From: Euborellia annulipes
Lineage: Eukaryota > Arthropoda > Insecta > Dermaptera > Anisolabididae
Reading direction: 5' to 3'
DNA: 64,000 nucleotides
Assembly: GCA_023213315.1 (NCBI GenBank)
Contig: JAKCPI010015491.1
Span: 1 to 64,000, forward strand
Shown here: piece after piece, positions 34,324 to 48,700 of the stretch
Layout: the number at the start of each line of letters is the position of its first letter
Numbering within the stretch: the stretch's first letter is position 1
The notes under the pieces: model-generated
What the model saw: the letters and a program-made list of their open reading frames with translations, nothing else
What the model was told of the DNA's origin: nothing
Database searches by the model: none
Position numbers and translations under genes: made by a program

Positions 34324-37300
34324 CTAAAAACAATTCATCTATCACTTGTATTGTTCAAAACGTTTCGGCTCCAAAAATCATAAAAAACCCCAAAGGAATA
34401 ATAAATAAATGAAAAGAAGAGTTTTTTCGTAGCACCAAAAAGAGAGATAGAGAGAGTTATTGCTTCTTGAGAGAGATAGAGAGATAGAGATGCTTTTTTT
34501 TTTTAATTATTATTTTTTGATGTTTGTTGTCTCACGGCTTCTCACCTGGCTGCTGGCTCTTAATATCATTTATATGAGCAGTTGAGGCGTTATTTGGTAG
34601 CCGAGAGCCCATTGAAAGCGATAAGGGCTCAGTGGATGGGCTGAAAAAATAAAAACAAAATTATGCATCTGGCAAGAAGATGGACAACAGCGTTGTTAAG
34701 CAACGCCAAGCAGTGATGAAAATCGGGATAGGGGACCACCGATAAACAAGACTGCTCACGCCTGTCATGTATTTAATCAATTTATAAAGTCAAATGGCCT
34801 CAGCAGCCGAAATGACTTTATATATATGTACAGTAAGTCCCGTTAATCCGAACTAATTGGGACCGAGGGTCGTTCGGATTATCGGGAAGTTCGGATTAAC
34901 CGGATTTGTAAGCTTGAATTAGTTAATTTTGATAATAAAGTCGTATTTATAACGTTGTAAACCGTGAAACTTGTCGGTGATATTAAACTCTAAATAAATA
35001 TTTCATAATAATAATAAAATAAAGTTCCTTTAATGTCTAATTTTCATTTATATTCCTCTAAAAAAAAAAAAAAAATCGTACGCAAAAAGAGTTCGGATTA
35101 ACCGGAAGTTCGGATTAGCGAGGTTCGGATTACCGGGACTCTACTGTATATATATTAGGGTGATGCTTAAAATTTTATGGTTCACCCTCTCATTCGAATC
35201 TTCCATATGTAAAAATGCTCTAGAAAAAAATTTGGTTTAATTCATGAGACAATGAGTGATCTCATATGAGATCATTGGGACAAGAGAGATATGCCTAAAT
35301 GATGATTGACGCAGACCCTAAACTATAAAATCTAGAAAGTTATAATTTGGATTAATTCAAAAATTTAGTAGTTTCCTTCTTGGTCAAATCTTACTGATGG
35401 TAATTGAGGACGTGAATAGAGAGCGAAAATTTTTCCCGAAAAATTTTTAGAAGGTCACCCGCGGAACCATAAATTTTTTCATGTGCCGTTCGAGAAAATT
35501 CTCTCTTTTGGGCCTGGTTTTCGTGAGGAACAAAAATGGTTTTAAAACGTTAGAAAATTTTGGAAAAAAGGTATTTTTTTCAAATCTGGGGGGGGGGGGT
35601 AATTACCCCCTTTACCCCTCCCTTGTGTCCGCCCTTGCTTTATAATAAACCCAAATTGTATAATAATAAGGGGATTTAAGATGTAAATGTACCTAGTTTG
35701 GCGGAAGTAGGGTGATGTATGAAGTGGAGGATGCTCTGGCCGATTTCGAGCTCGACTTGAAGTAACTGTAAAAAACATTTTGTTAATAAATTTTTTCTAA
35801 AAAAAAAAAAAATAAATAAATAAATTTTACCTAAAGGTGCACTAGAAGCCGTCATCGGATTTGATCGCATTAATTTTTCAGTATACACTTGTTTATGAAA
35901 CTCATCTTGAAAGAGATCAGAACGTATCGAGAGTTTATCAGACGCCAGCGTCCGATTTTGAGATACTTCAATTATATCAGGGGATTTCTCACGTTCAACT
36001 TTGCCTTGCAGTTCCATAAGTTCTTTCATAACTCTATCTACTTCTAATTGCACCAGATCCTCTTTCGGTTTGCCATCTTCCTTTAGTGAAGGCGGATTTA
36101 GAGGCGATTCTGTCGCAGATTTCTCTTCATTATTAAAATTATTTGAAGTGAGAGACTCATTAATCATTTGACTAAGAAGGTTAGTAGCTGCAGCAGTTTC
36201 TTCTATTTCTTTTGCATTTGGAGGCTGAGGAGGAGGCGGAGGAGGTTGCGAGGAAGATGCCGGTTTCGGGATGTCTTTATGCGGTTTTGTCTTTGCATGT
36301 TTCACCTTATTTGGTCTAATCTGCTGGGTTTGAGATGATGGTGCTGGCGGCGGCGGCGGCGGGGGGTTTTCCTTTGGTTTTTTACTACAGGTTTTTTCTC
36401 AGATATAATTTCTATCACCTCAATTCCATCATTCTCTAATCTAGAAAGTGCAGTTTCTTGAAGTATTCGGTGTTTAAGGCTTAAGGGACGTGGGGATGGA
36501 GTCGTCGATTGGGTCGTGGATGGGGCTGGCGGAGGAGGAGGCGGAGGAGGTTGAGAAGGGGTAATACTAATGCAATCTGGAATATTGACCATCGCCAAAG
36601 GAGAAGCCTTTTGGATGACTCCGTGCGGCTCCGAAGTGGCCTTCACCGACAAATCATTTGGCTTAGAGATATTCGACTTGCTTTTATTCGTAGGCCGATG
36701 ATTTGTTTGTGACGTCGATTTGGAATAAATTGAATTTGAATCCCAATTAGGAATAGCGGATATGCTCACTGACGGGGACAAAGTCGGCGATTTTTTTATT
36801 TTAGGTGAATGAATATCGTATTCGGATTTCAACTTTAAATGTTTAGGCGATGAATTTTCGTTTTTAACTAAAGATGACTCAATTAAAGATGGCATTGATG
36901 GCATCGTTGGCATGTTGAGTTCAGTTTCTAATTTAATAGGCGAGACGTCAATTGAGAGAGGATCTTGAGCGAGAATTGGAGGCTCAATTTTTACTTTATT
37001 TGGAGAATCTATTTGTGGCACGTAAACTTCTTCAATTTGCAAAGAAGAATTGTTCGTTTCAAATTTGCCTCTTTTGGTTAGTTGAATGACGTCATCGTCC
37101 TTTGCTTGTGCGTTCATTTTTTGTTTCAAGAAAGATTTTGGATCATTTGATAACATTAAAGGTGACGACGGTATCAACAATGGCAAAGGTGTATTGATCG
37201 ATAAAGGTGCGGTAATCGGTAAAGATGGATTAGGAAACCTCTGGATATTTCCGGGTACAATGCAATTTTCCATAGAAGATTTTAACGCCGTGGCTGCCGA

Positions 37301-40300
37301 GCGAGAAAGATCTGTCGGAACTTTCTGAATTTCAAACGGCATATGCTGTGCCATTTTATTATTTTCTTTGGGTTGATTATGTGTCGAAACCGGATTAATA
37401 TTGATAATTGAAGTTGTTCCAGTTGCTATTGGGCTTGTAGGCTTCTTATTCGGCCTGCGTGGACTAAAAAAGAAATGAAATCATAATTAAATATCTGTCT
37501 AGAAAATATATTAAAATGTCTATTTTTATATCAAAAAATTAAAAACATTAGGTTATTAATTTGAGATTTATTAAAAATTTATATTTTTAAAGCTCAAAGG
37601 GCTTTGGGAGGAAAAGTTGTTCGCATGTTTTTTGCCGATAAGATGGCGTTAGGGGTCTTAAAAATTTAGCCAAAAAGTTCAACTATTAGGAAAATTTGCC
37701 AACAGATGGCAGGATGGTAGAGCTATATTTAATCTCATGTATTTGTTTGATTTTCGTTGATCTTTTAATAATGAATAGTTTATAAATATTATTATATATT
37801 GATATAATTTATAACAGCATAAAAATATATAAATATAGGCTTCTAAGTGATCAGATAATGCTAGCTGTTAGTTTAGCCTGCCATCTTTTGCAAAAGTGCT
37901 GAACTATTTAGCCGTTAAATTTTAAATAAATAAGAAATTTATTTTTTATTTTGTTCCCATTTCCTTTAATTATTATAGGTAGGATATTAATGATTTTTAG
38001 ATTTAAAAACAGCTAGTTAAGTTAAAAATGAAAAAAAATTAAGATTTTCATAATATAATGTGTTTGAAACTTTCTATATATATAAAAAAAATATTTTTTA
38101 ATTAATCGTAATTAAAAAAAAAGCATTCTATTATGTAAAATGCTCACGAAATTAAATAATTTAAAAAAACTGCATAAAAGAATTCTTTAAAATGCCTCAG
38201 TAATTTCGGACTAAAGATTCAATGTGCCCTTCTGAAGCCCCTTAAAGCTTAATATTCATTTCGACAATAATCATTACAACTAATAACCTACTGTTTTTAA
38301 TATAATTTTATAAATTTGCAATATATATATATATATAATAATGGTCTGTTCAATTAAGCCGTAGTGAGGAAGATTACATGCGCAGTAAGGAAAAGCAATA
38401 CACTTTTCCTTAATGCGCATGCACTGGACGCATAATCGAACAGACCTCAACCTACGGTTGATAGCTTAAATTTAATAATGTCTTTTTTTAGAGAAGAAAA
38501 TTGATGGTCTCTTTTCTTGGTTATTATTTTATTATAATTACTTTTATTACTTACATTTTCTCTGAATGTTCAAAAAGTTCCCTTACAGTCATCCATCCTG
38601 GAGGCCAAATCACTTTTATTTCAGCATCTAAATAAACTCTTAAACGTTGTTCGGATTTTTTAGGTTTTGTTTTATCAAATGTTTGGGCTTTAAATTTTAT
38701 AATGCCATCTACAAGACGCCTAAAATAAATAAAAAATGAAAAAAATTTAATATTTTTAAATAGAATTGAATAGAGATTTTTTTTTTTAATTACCTAACTT
38801 CATTAGTCCAATGGTATCTTTTCGGAGGAAGTCTGCCCTTGAAGTCCTCTGGTGGTTCAGTCAGCTTGGATTTATCGGTGACGCCCCTAAAGGTACATTT
38901 TGAGGTTCGGATGAGGTATGGTCTCTAAATTCTAAATCTCCGCCCACCCTCATAATTCTTAATTCTATTTATATAATAGATCAAAAAAACATGATGAAAT
39001 AAAACGAATATAGATTAGACAACAAATTTTTTTTTTTTTTTTTTTAAAGTGACTTTTCAATTATAATTTCCTATATACAAGGAAGGTGGTAATAATTTCC
39101 TAATTATACAATTTTAAAGATTAAAAAAACTATTTTAATATAATAATATAACATCATGTTTTTTTGGAAGTAACACAAGATCTTAAGAGTGGATTATTTG
39201 ATATTTTAGAAAATAGATTAGAAAAAAAAAACAAAAAAAAAAGTTATTAACTTGATAATTTAAATAAACAAATTAAAAAAAAAATTGATTTTACAAGACC
39301 ACCGTAGCTGGTAAGGCAAGAGGAAATGGTGTAATAATCTGTCCCACCACTTGGTTTATATGAGCATATTTTTTTTCCTTTTGATAGTAAGCTTATATCA
39401 ATGGCCCTTAGCACAGAGGAAGGCAATACGAATTCTATTGGTTTAGACGAGATCTAAAGGGACTCAGAGATGGAAAATAAAAAATGCTCGTCTAATTTCT
39501 TAATGGAAAACAAAGTCCAACTACTTTAAAGACAAAGAGATAGACAGACATACCAGTTTTTTTTTTTTTTAAACTCAGAACGTGTATTTCTGAATAGGGA
39601 AGAGGATGCAGCCAATAATTGAGCCTCTATTTAATAATTAAGCACTCTTAGAACTTTTTTGCATCGTCATATATATATATATATCAGATAAGTTGTCCAC
39701 TATTAAACAAGATTGTTATCACCGGTCCAGCATCGTCATATATATACACTCTTAGAACGTTTCGGCGAGGATCGGCGATCAATCCCATCGTCAGCCTTCA
39801 AAGAGCAAATTCAAATATTATTAATACAAATTATCTTAATGTAGGTTTGTTGGTTTGTTAGCACATCAGTTCCCGAAAACGGGTCTAAATTTCAAATTTT
39901 ACTTACCAAAGATTGTTAAAACACCCACATAGATGTTGATGTGAATGTTGTATATATATAAAATATTTGACCAATATTGAAAGAGGCATCTTTTTGTGTA
40001 CGAGAAGAGACTGCTTCAATTGGAAAAAAATAACGCACAGAGAGTTGTACACAAAAAGATTATAATATTGGTCAAATATTTTATATATTACACAACAATA
40101 TCTATGTGGTTTTTTTTTAACAATCTTTGGTAAGAAATAATGTTTTTTATTTATAAAAAAGAATGTTAAAAAAATTTTTTTTTCTGTAAAGCAATTTTAA
40201 TTTCAATTAATGTTTGACTGCAGGTCCCGAAAAAGGATGCGATTGACGTCTGAAACGTCGACCAAAAGAATTTAAATAATTTTTTATTCTTCTGGCTGCA

Positions 40301-41149
40301 AATATACCTCCGTATATAATATTTCCTGAACCATTATGAAATTGGGCTAGGTCTCACCTTTGGGAAAATTCGAGTACCTAGGACTTGACTGATGTACTTT
40401 TTTAGTTTTTTTCAATTTTCTCAATATTCCCTTTGACGATTTATTTGAAATTTCACATATATACAATTTCCGGTATATAAAACAAATTACTTTTGATCTC
40501 ATCTTTTGGAAACTCGATTACTAGTACTTTACTGATGTACTTTTTTAGTTTTTTCTAATTTTATTAAAAAAAAAAAAAACACCGAGCTCCAGCTTGGTCA
40601 TCCTGGAACTTTTGTATAAAAAAAAAAAATAAATAAAATAAGAGACTCAATTATTATTGGCTGCATCCTCTTCCCTATTCAACAAATCAGTTACAGCCAC
40701 GTTCCACTATTCGAACGTGTATTTCCTATGAAATATAAATTTCAAATTTCTTTGACATCATAATTCGCTAAAATAACGTAAGAGAACGTAATAAAAAAAT
40801 AAAATTAACATGCATGAGGGGGGGAATTTATACTTTTTTTACTACATTTACTTTTTTTTTTTCAATATATAGAGGACGTGATTAAAGAAAGAGAAGATAG
40901 AAAGGGGGGTTTGTATCCAAGTGGGGTAGAAAATTTCCATTTGGTCCTCAATCCCCAAATTTTTCAATTGTTACGCCACGGGTTAAATCTAAGAAAACCC
41001 TCCTCTAACAAATGTAAGAGTTATAAAAATAGTGGGTCTCTTACCAGTAGTACCTATACAGTTCCCAGTACATTTGAGGGCTGTTTAAAAGAGAAAAAAT
41101 CAAATCAACCAAATAATAAAAATTATATTTAATCTCTTATTTTAAATTT

Positions 41150-41184
<35 letters not shown>

Positions 41185-42684
41185 ACAACTTATTATTTAG
41201 TAGGAGGATGACATCTGACATCTGACATCAATTCTCCTACTAAAATAAAGAAATCGCGGGATATTATTTTGAAAAAAGAAATTAATTTTTTTTAAGGGTA
41301 TAAATAAAATGTGTTTTAATTGATTATTATTATAAATAAAGAACATTTTAGCATTAATTGAGGTTTATCGTTTAATAATTAATAATAGAAAAAAGTATCA
41401 GTAACTACAATTAAATCAACTATTTCTGCAGCCGTCATCAGGTGATGCATTCCCTTTAGTTAAGGCCCTTCGGGAGGCAAAGCTGTTTTTGCCGATAAGA
41501 TGGCGTTTGGAGTTTTAAAATATTAGCTTTTTTGCGAAAATTTGGCAACAGATGGCAGGAGCAGGATTTAATCGCATTCAATTTAGTTGATCTTTTAATA
41601 ATGAATTTATAAATATTATTATATAAAAAAGAGATTTGATAATGCCGGCTGTTAGACTAGCCTGCATGCCATCTTTTGCAAGAGTGCTGAACTATTTGGC
41701 CGTTAATTTTTAAATAAGAAATTTATTTTTTACTTTGTCCCCACTTTATTTTAATTATTATATGGTTGGATATTAATAATTTTTTACATTTATAGATTAA
41801 AAAAAAAATTTTCATTATAGAACGTTTTTTGCATTAAAAAAACATTATATTATGTAAATTCAATTAAGGCTGAAAGAATATAGGATTGTCTGAGAAATTA
41901 TCTGGTCTAGTTCCGAGTAAAGTTTGCCTATTTAAACATGTTGATTAAAATGTTAATTTCTTTCCGAAACAAAATGTTATCTCTAGTCGTCCGGCTTGAG
42001 ATTCAAGTCGTGATCAGTGTGTGCCTTGAATTTCTGGTTTGTCTGTTTATGAGTGTGTCAGACCTAAATAACATCGCCTGATGATGGTTGATTATTATAT
42101 TTAATTGTAGTTAATAGTATCGATTTTTCTATTATAAATAACTAAATAATAAAACATGATTAATACCAAGATTTCTTTTATTTCGACTATTTGTAAAAAA
42201 AAAAAATAAAAGAAAAATTGAAACTTACTTTCTTTCAGCCACTTTCATACATCTTCTTGAATAGTTTTCCAGCATCTTAGGAGTTTGTTTTGTGATTTCT
42301 TGTTTTAATCTGTAATAAATTCATATTTATTAGATTTATGTAATTTTTTAAACTAAATGACATTTTGGGAGAGAGATTTTGATTCTTTTAACTGGTGCAA
42401 TCCAGACTCGAACCACTTTCGCTTTCAATGGACCGGCTTAGGGCTGAGAAATGTCTCTGGTTCGATTCTCCGTGTACATCATCTCGCATTCATTAACTAG
42501 GTGGAATTATAGACCAATATTTTCATTAAATTTTTTTTAAAATTTCAATATTTATCATGTGTGCTCAAAAATTATTAACTTTATTCTATTTCCTGATGAT
42601 TAAAAAGTGAAAAAAAGTCAAAATGTTTTGTAGCCCCTGAATTATTTGCAATTACGCGAAATTAACCCATTTTTGTAGAATAAC

Positions 42685-42721
<37 letters not shown>

Positions 42722-45700
42722 AGGGCTGTGTAAAATAATCAATTATGAAAAAGACCCGATTATTTCACTATAAAAAAAGCGGGTAAAATTTTCTTAAAAA
42801 AAGGTCGAATGAAATGGATTATATCGATTATGAAAAAATAATCGATTATTTTTTATAATCGATAATAAAATATTTTTTCCAAAATCGAACACCTCTAATA
42901 TTTATAATATATAAAATCTGATTAAATTTAAGGATTGCGGTGTGGGTTCCAAGTGAAACATTTTGAACAAAGGTTATATAAAATCTAAGTCTATTTCATA
43001 CTAATTTACAAAGGCTTTCATAAAATGTGGGCGGTAGATAATCAGGATTTTTAAGAAATATCTCATGAGACTGATCTAAATGTAGGGTTTTCTTTTTTTA
43101 AAGAAAACATTTTTCTCAACTTCTTGTGACTTCTTTAGTCATTGTAAATAATAATTATTCAATCAATTTGTCGGTTTCGAAATCAGAATGGTCAAACATA
43201 CATTTAAATTAAGCAGACCTTAATAGTAGTTACACAGTTATGCTTAAATTGAATGAACGGACAATTCTAATGAAGAAATTGGGTCCTGGCTGGACGGACT
43301 TCTTTATCGCCGTGTTTATTTAAAAAGGTTCCAATAAAAACAAGATGATATTTACTTGGTTATATTGGCTTCAATTCTGTCTTCTAAATATTGTAAATGT
43401 AATTTCTTGGCACGCTTATTCAAGGTGTATGCCGTACAAGGAGTGTATTGGGCTAGAAACCCATAAAGTTCATTCCGGGATGATGCTAATACGGGACGAC
43501 ACTCTTTTTCAAGGCTAAAAAAAATAAAAATAAAATAATATTATAACAAATTTAACAATTATTAATTAGTGTTAAAATGTTCCAATAAGAGTGTTGTCGA
43601 CTTGGTTTAATTTTTGTCTTATTTCAAATAAGCCGGTTTGATTAATAATAATAATAATAAAAAATAAAACAGATTGGACACATACTCAAGAAGGATATTG
43701 TTGACTTCAGTATTAAAGAATTTAAATTTCCTGTCGCTGGATTTAGCTGCCGCCTCTTTAAGATATTCAATTAATTTGAGTGTTCTCTCTGAAAGATCTT
43801 TCGGCAACTGCACATCCCTTACAGGAGATGGTGATTTAGTTATTTGTCTATATTCTACCTCTTCTTTTATAATTTCATCCTAAAAATATAAAAATAATTA
43901 ATAAAATAAGTAAATTTTATCCTAAAAGAAAATAATAATTAACAAGATGAAAATTAAAATAAATTTTTCTCCGAAAAGATCATAGTTGGTTAAAAATATA
44001 AAATTTTTCTATTTCCTTATGTTTTTTCTTTGATTAGATTGATGGTTAAATTCTCTAGGATTATATTTCCGCTAAATTTGAAAAGTGATAATATATCGCC
44101 TGCTGAGAATGCTGAGTGGAGAAAGTCCGAATTTCAACAATTCGAGAAAAGGTGTTTGAAAGTTTTATAAACATACATATTTACATGGCCAAGCAACAAA
44201 TGAATAGGCCAGAATCAAGAGTCATGATTTGGCACTCAAAAGAGAAGACGTTTTAACAACGTTTGCTAGGCTTAACTCAAAAATTGAACTTTCGGACTTG
44301 AGCAACTATGATGCTCAGCAGGCGATATGAGCGATTTCCTTAAACCCCTTGATCTATGATTATAAAAATTTTATGAGTGGAGAAATCAGGAAGGTTTACT
44401 CGCTTGTATGCATTTGGTTGAGCAAGAAAAAAATATAATTCAGAGAATTATGTCGAGGATATTTATTTGTACCAGACGACTGAATTTGCAAAATGATCAG
44501 TTTCGGTCAAGATTGACCATCATCAGGCCTGTGAACAATATCAAGTGATTCAATGCACAGAGTCATAAACACAAAACAATAGAGCTCTGGACTGGAGAGA
44601 TTGAATAAAAACATTCTATTTGCATTCTTTCAATCTCTCCAGTAAAATCTCTTATAATTGTGAAGATTATTGTCTTAATTTTATGTCAATCTTAGATTGG
44701 ATGTAATATTGTATAGTCATTAGAATAAGTTTATATTTCAAAAAATTATTGTATACAATTGTTCATCTCATTGTGAGCTGGTATTGTTTTGTGTTTATGA
44801 CTCTGTGCATTGAATCACTTGATATTGTTCACAGGCCTGATGATGGTCAACCTTGACCGAAACGGATCATTTTGCAAATTCAGTCGGCTGGTACAAATAA
44901 ATATCCTCGACATAATTCTCTGCATTATATTTTTTTCTTGCTCAACCAACTGCAAACAAGCGAGTAAACCTTCCTGATTTCTCCACTCAACTAATAATCT
45001 CGCGCTGTTTCTACTTTTCATAAAAATTTTATATAAAATCTTCCTTCCATTTATAGATTTTGGTACAGATTTTATTATTTCTAGCCAACTTAGAACACAA
45101 ACAGATATTCAAAAGAATAAAAAATTGCAAATTTGATAAATTACACAAATCAAATATAAATAAAATTGACAACTCTCTAAATGAATCCACCCAATTGTCT
45201 TCTAGCGAGTTGTCATAATTAAATAGACGGTCTTCAGGGTGACACTTCACGATGATCCTAGGAATTTCAATAAAACATCGGTAATCAAACAAGTCTTACC
45301 CTCTGGTGAAAATATGGAGTTGTTAGCAGTCAACGTGGCCTGGTCTCAAGAAAAAGGCATGAACTAAAGTTACAAATACTGATTGATAAGGTTATCAATA
45401 AGTGAACTCAGAGATGATAATCAGGCCAACATTTTTAGAGAGACTCCTCCCGTTAACGTTTGGGAGCACAAACGGCTCCTTCTTCAAGGCCATGTGGGCT
45501 CAATACCCTGAAGAAGGAGCCGTTTGTGCTCCGAAACGTTAACGGGAGGAGCCTCTCTAAATAAATTGGCCTGATTATCATCTCCGAGTTCAATTATTGA
45601 CAACCTTATCAATCATACTGTTCACTAGGCTGTTCCCCACCTCATCTGTTATAAATAATGTTCAACATTATCTCTCAACTGAACAACATTTTGCATTTGT

Positions 45701-48700
45701 TTGCTTAATTTAGAAAGAGATTGATACTTTTTCTAAAATTTATATAGCCATGTCTACTGGGATCAAAGAATGAATCTGTTACACCAGAGTAATTAGTTGT
45801 TACCTTCTCCTTTAGCAAAGGTTTTACTTGAACAATTGTGCAAAAGAATCATACAATTTAATATTTATTAATTCAAACAGCCAACAAAAGATAGGGTGCT
45901 GTCGGAAATAGAACCACGGATCCACCAATTTAAACTCGGTGTGCCTCTACCATAGTACTCCGGCGTATCCTTGGTTCGACTCCCGGCCGCACCCTATCTT
46001 TTGTCGGCTGTATGAATTAATAAATATTAAATTGTATGAATTTTCTTCATGGATCTGAACGTGATTATATATAATTATCTTAAATATTATATATATATAT
46101 AATTTCTTATTTATAAAAATTTCAGAAAAAGAGAAAAAGTAGGAGTCTCTTTCTAAAAATCTTCATCTTCCCGTTCTTCTATCCCAGGGATTCCCGGCGC
46201 CCTTAATATATATCAGAATTTTTCCGTGGGGCCTTCTTTGCCAAATTTCAGGGAAAACCTTATGTTACTAATATTTTTTCTTCATTTTAAATTCAGATAC
46301 GCTTTGATATATCTATACCTCTTATGTTTGCAATTTCATTTAATAAATAATTAAAACTCCTGACTGTATTTTTCAACAATAGAGAAAATTAATATAATAT
46401 TTTACTGGTATATAGGACAATTTTCACGTCCTGGGGCGCCGCGGCGCACAGTTTGGGCAAGATTGTTCTATCCTATTGATGTAGATTACGGTGGCAAAAT
46501 TATGTTAAGTTGAGAGGCCATGTTGAAAAGTTGTTAAAACCATAGTTCCTGTCTTTTACTTTTTTTTTTTTTTAAACACACTCTTTTTCCCACTCACATT
46601 CACACACACAGTCTTTTCGGCAATCTAGGCCTAATAAGACTTTTACGATAACCGTTATTTATGATTATATCTATTGGGGGGGGGGGGTCCAGGCATTTTT
46701 ATTTAAGCCATGCCTTCAACTTACTTCTATGCTACGTTCTGACTGGAAACAGCTCCATTTTTTCACATCCAAATGGAACTAATAATTTTTTTTCCATTAA
46801 TTAATTGGTAAATTTGCAATCATCATACGATTACAGCCTGAATACCGTCAGTTCAATTATAATCACACTTGTTTTCTAATAAATAATGTTGAATATCATT
46901 TAAAAAAAACAAAATTTAATTAATCTGTTTTACATATAAAAATCTATTAAAAAAGAAAATAATTAAATTACGTGTTCTATGTCATCGAGTTCTTCTTTAA
47001 TATCATCGTCATCATCATCATCATCATCATCAAGTTGTTGTTTCACTTCTATTTTTCGTTCTTTTTTAACATCAATTGATGGCTTCTCTTCTACTGGTGG
47101 TTTTTGATCGACTTGTTCTTTTACATCTACGGGTTCTCTCTCATCAACTTCCTTGTCGTCGGCACTTTCATCAGAATCTGAACTTGAAGAATCACTCGAA
47201 CTCGAACTGGAATCTGAATCATCTTCTGATGAAGCTGCTGAAACTTGCGCTGATGCTACTACTGAAGTCCCGGACGATGGAGGAGGCGGAGGAGGAGGAG
47301 GAGGAGGAGGAGTAGAAGGAGGTTTTGCAGTTTGTGATGTCTCAAGTGCAGTTTGAGCTACTTTCTCTAAATTGGAAGTCAATGACGGAGGAGGGGGAGG
47401 AGGAGCAAGAGCAGGAGGTTTTTGAGAAATAACTGAAGTCGCTTCAGCCGCCATTCTTGAACTGGAAGTAGCTGGAACTGCTTGAACAACCATTCCGGAA
47501 TTGGAAGTGATTGAAATTGATGGTGGCGGTATCTTTTCTATAACAGTTGTAGCAGGAGCCTTTGTAAAATTTGTATTTATCACTGAATGAATTTTTTCTG
47601 GTACAACTGCGCTTGAAGATGTTTGAGAAACTTTAGATGAATTATCCGAAGGCTTTGAAGTTGTGATTGATAATGAAGGAGGAACATTAATAATAGATGT
47701 TGAAATAGTTAAAGAAGATGGAAAACCTGAAGGTATTTCACGTGTGGTTGTTTCTGGAAGTGAAATTATTAATCCTGAAGTCTTTTGTTTATTTTGCTCG
47801 GCAGAGGATGTAGCGGTTGTTGTTGATGTAGTTGTTGTAACAAGTGATGTGGTTAACGATAGAGGTTGGGCTTGAATAGAAGGTGATGCTGCTGTAGGAA
47901 TATTCTGTGGGGTAGTGGTAGTTATTGTAGTTGTAGTTTTTGTTAAAAAAGAACTTGTAGACGCTGCAGGCGTGAAAGAAGCTGCGGCTTTCTTTTGTTG
48001 AACATGATGGGCGCGTGAAGCATTCACAACGGACTCGATTGTATCATCGATTGATTCTTTAGCAAGGGATGTTGTTTCCGATTGAATTCGTTGTCCTGAA
48101 AAAATAAGAATAATTGCAAATAAAGTATTCACAGGTGTTATCAATGAATTACCACGGTAAATATAACGTTTCGGTTTTCATTGGGTGGCCTTCTTTAAGA
48201 ACAATATGAGAGCTGACTTAATATTGTGGATCTTTAGATAAACAGTTTTATAAATTTTTATCTGAATTGCAATTAAGGGGCTCAGAAGGACACATTGAAT
48301 CTTTAGTCCGAGGCATTTTAAAGTATTTTTTATGCGGTTTTTTTTAAATAATTTAAAATCGTGAGCATACATAATAAATGCTTTTTTTAATTAAGATTAA
48401 TTAAAAAATATTTATTTATATATATATATAGAAAATTTCAAACACCTATTATGAAAATTTTAATTTTTTTTTAAATCTAAAAATATAAAAATCATTAATA
48501 TCCAACCTATAATAAATGAATAAGTGACAAAATAAAAAATAAATTTCTTATTTATTTAAAAATTAACGGCCAAATAGTTCAGCACTTTTGCAAAAGATGG
48601 CAGGCTAGTCTAACAGCCGGCATTATCACATCACTTATAAGCTTATTATGCTGTTATAAATAATATATAATAACATGGGCGTACCCAGCGAGCGGCAGGG

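Larger units (their letters stand above)
44373..44994. mobile_element. Palindromic element with two opposed hammerhead-like motifs
   Basis: Arms of about 205 bases (44,373-44,577 and 44,789-44,994) are inverted copies separated by about 210 bases. Each arm holds a full motif (minus at 44,490-44,530, plus at 44,833-44,870). Short open frames here (e.g. 44,815-45,021 minus) are mirror-image by-products of the arms. Confidence 0.72.

Noticed and set aside
34068..34412. Plus-strand 114-codon open frame
   Set aside because: It is antisense to the ubinuclein terminal exon and includes A-runs; no product resemblance.
36509..36712. Plus-strand Arg/Gly-rich open frame
   Set aside because: Antisense of the poly-Pro stretch in ubinuclein exon l.
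40215..40265. TGAAACGTC near 40,250 as a hammerhead
   Set aside because: No CTGANGA core upstream; the local palindrome gacgtc explains it.
42050..42100. Hammerhead core CTGATGATGG at 42,078
   Set aside because: No GAAAC block or helix II follows within reach.
44815..45292. Two minus-strand open frames as a small gene
   Set aside because: The first is part of the palindromic ribozyme-bearing arm; the second has no splice link or homologue.
47076..47356. Plus-strand open frames with poly-Gly/poly-Glu
   Set aside because: They are antisense shadows of the poly-Pro and poly-Ser parts of ubinuclein exon f.
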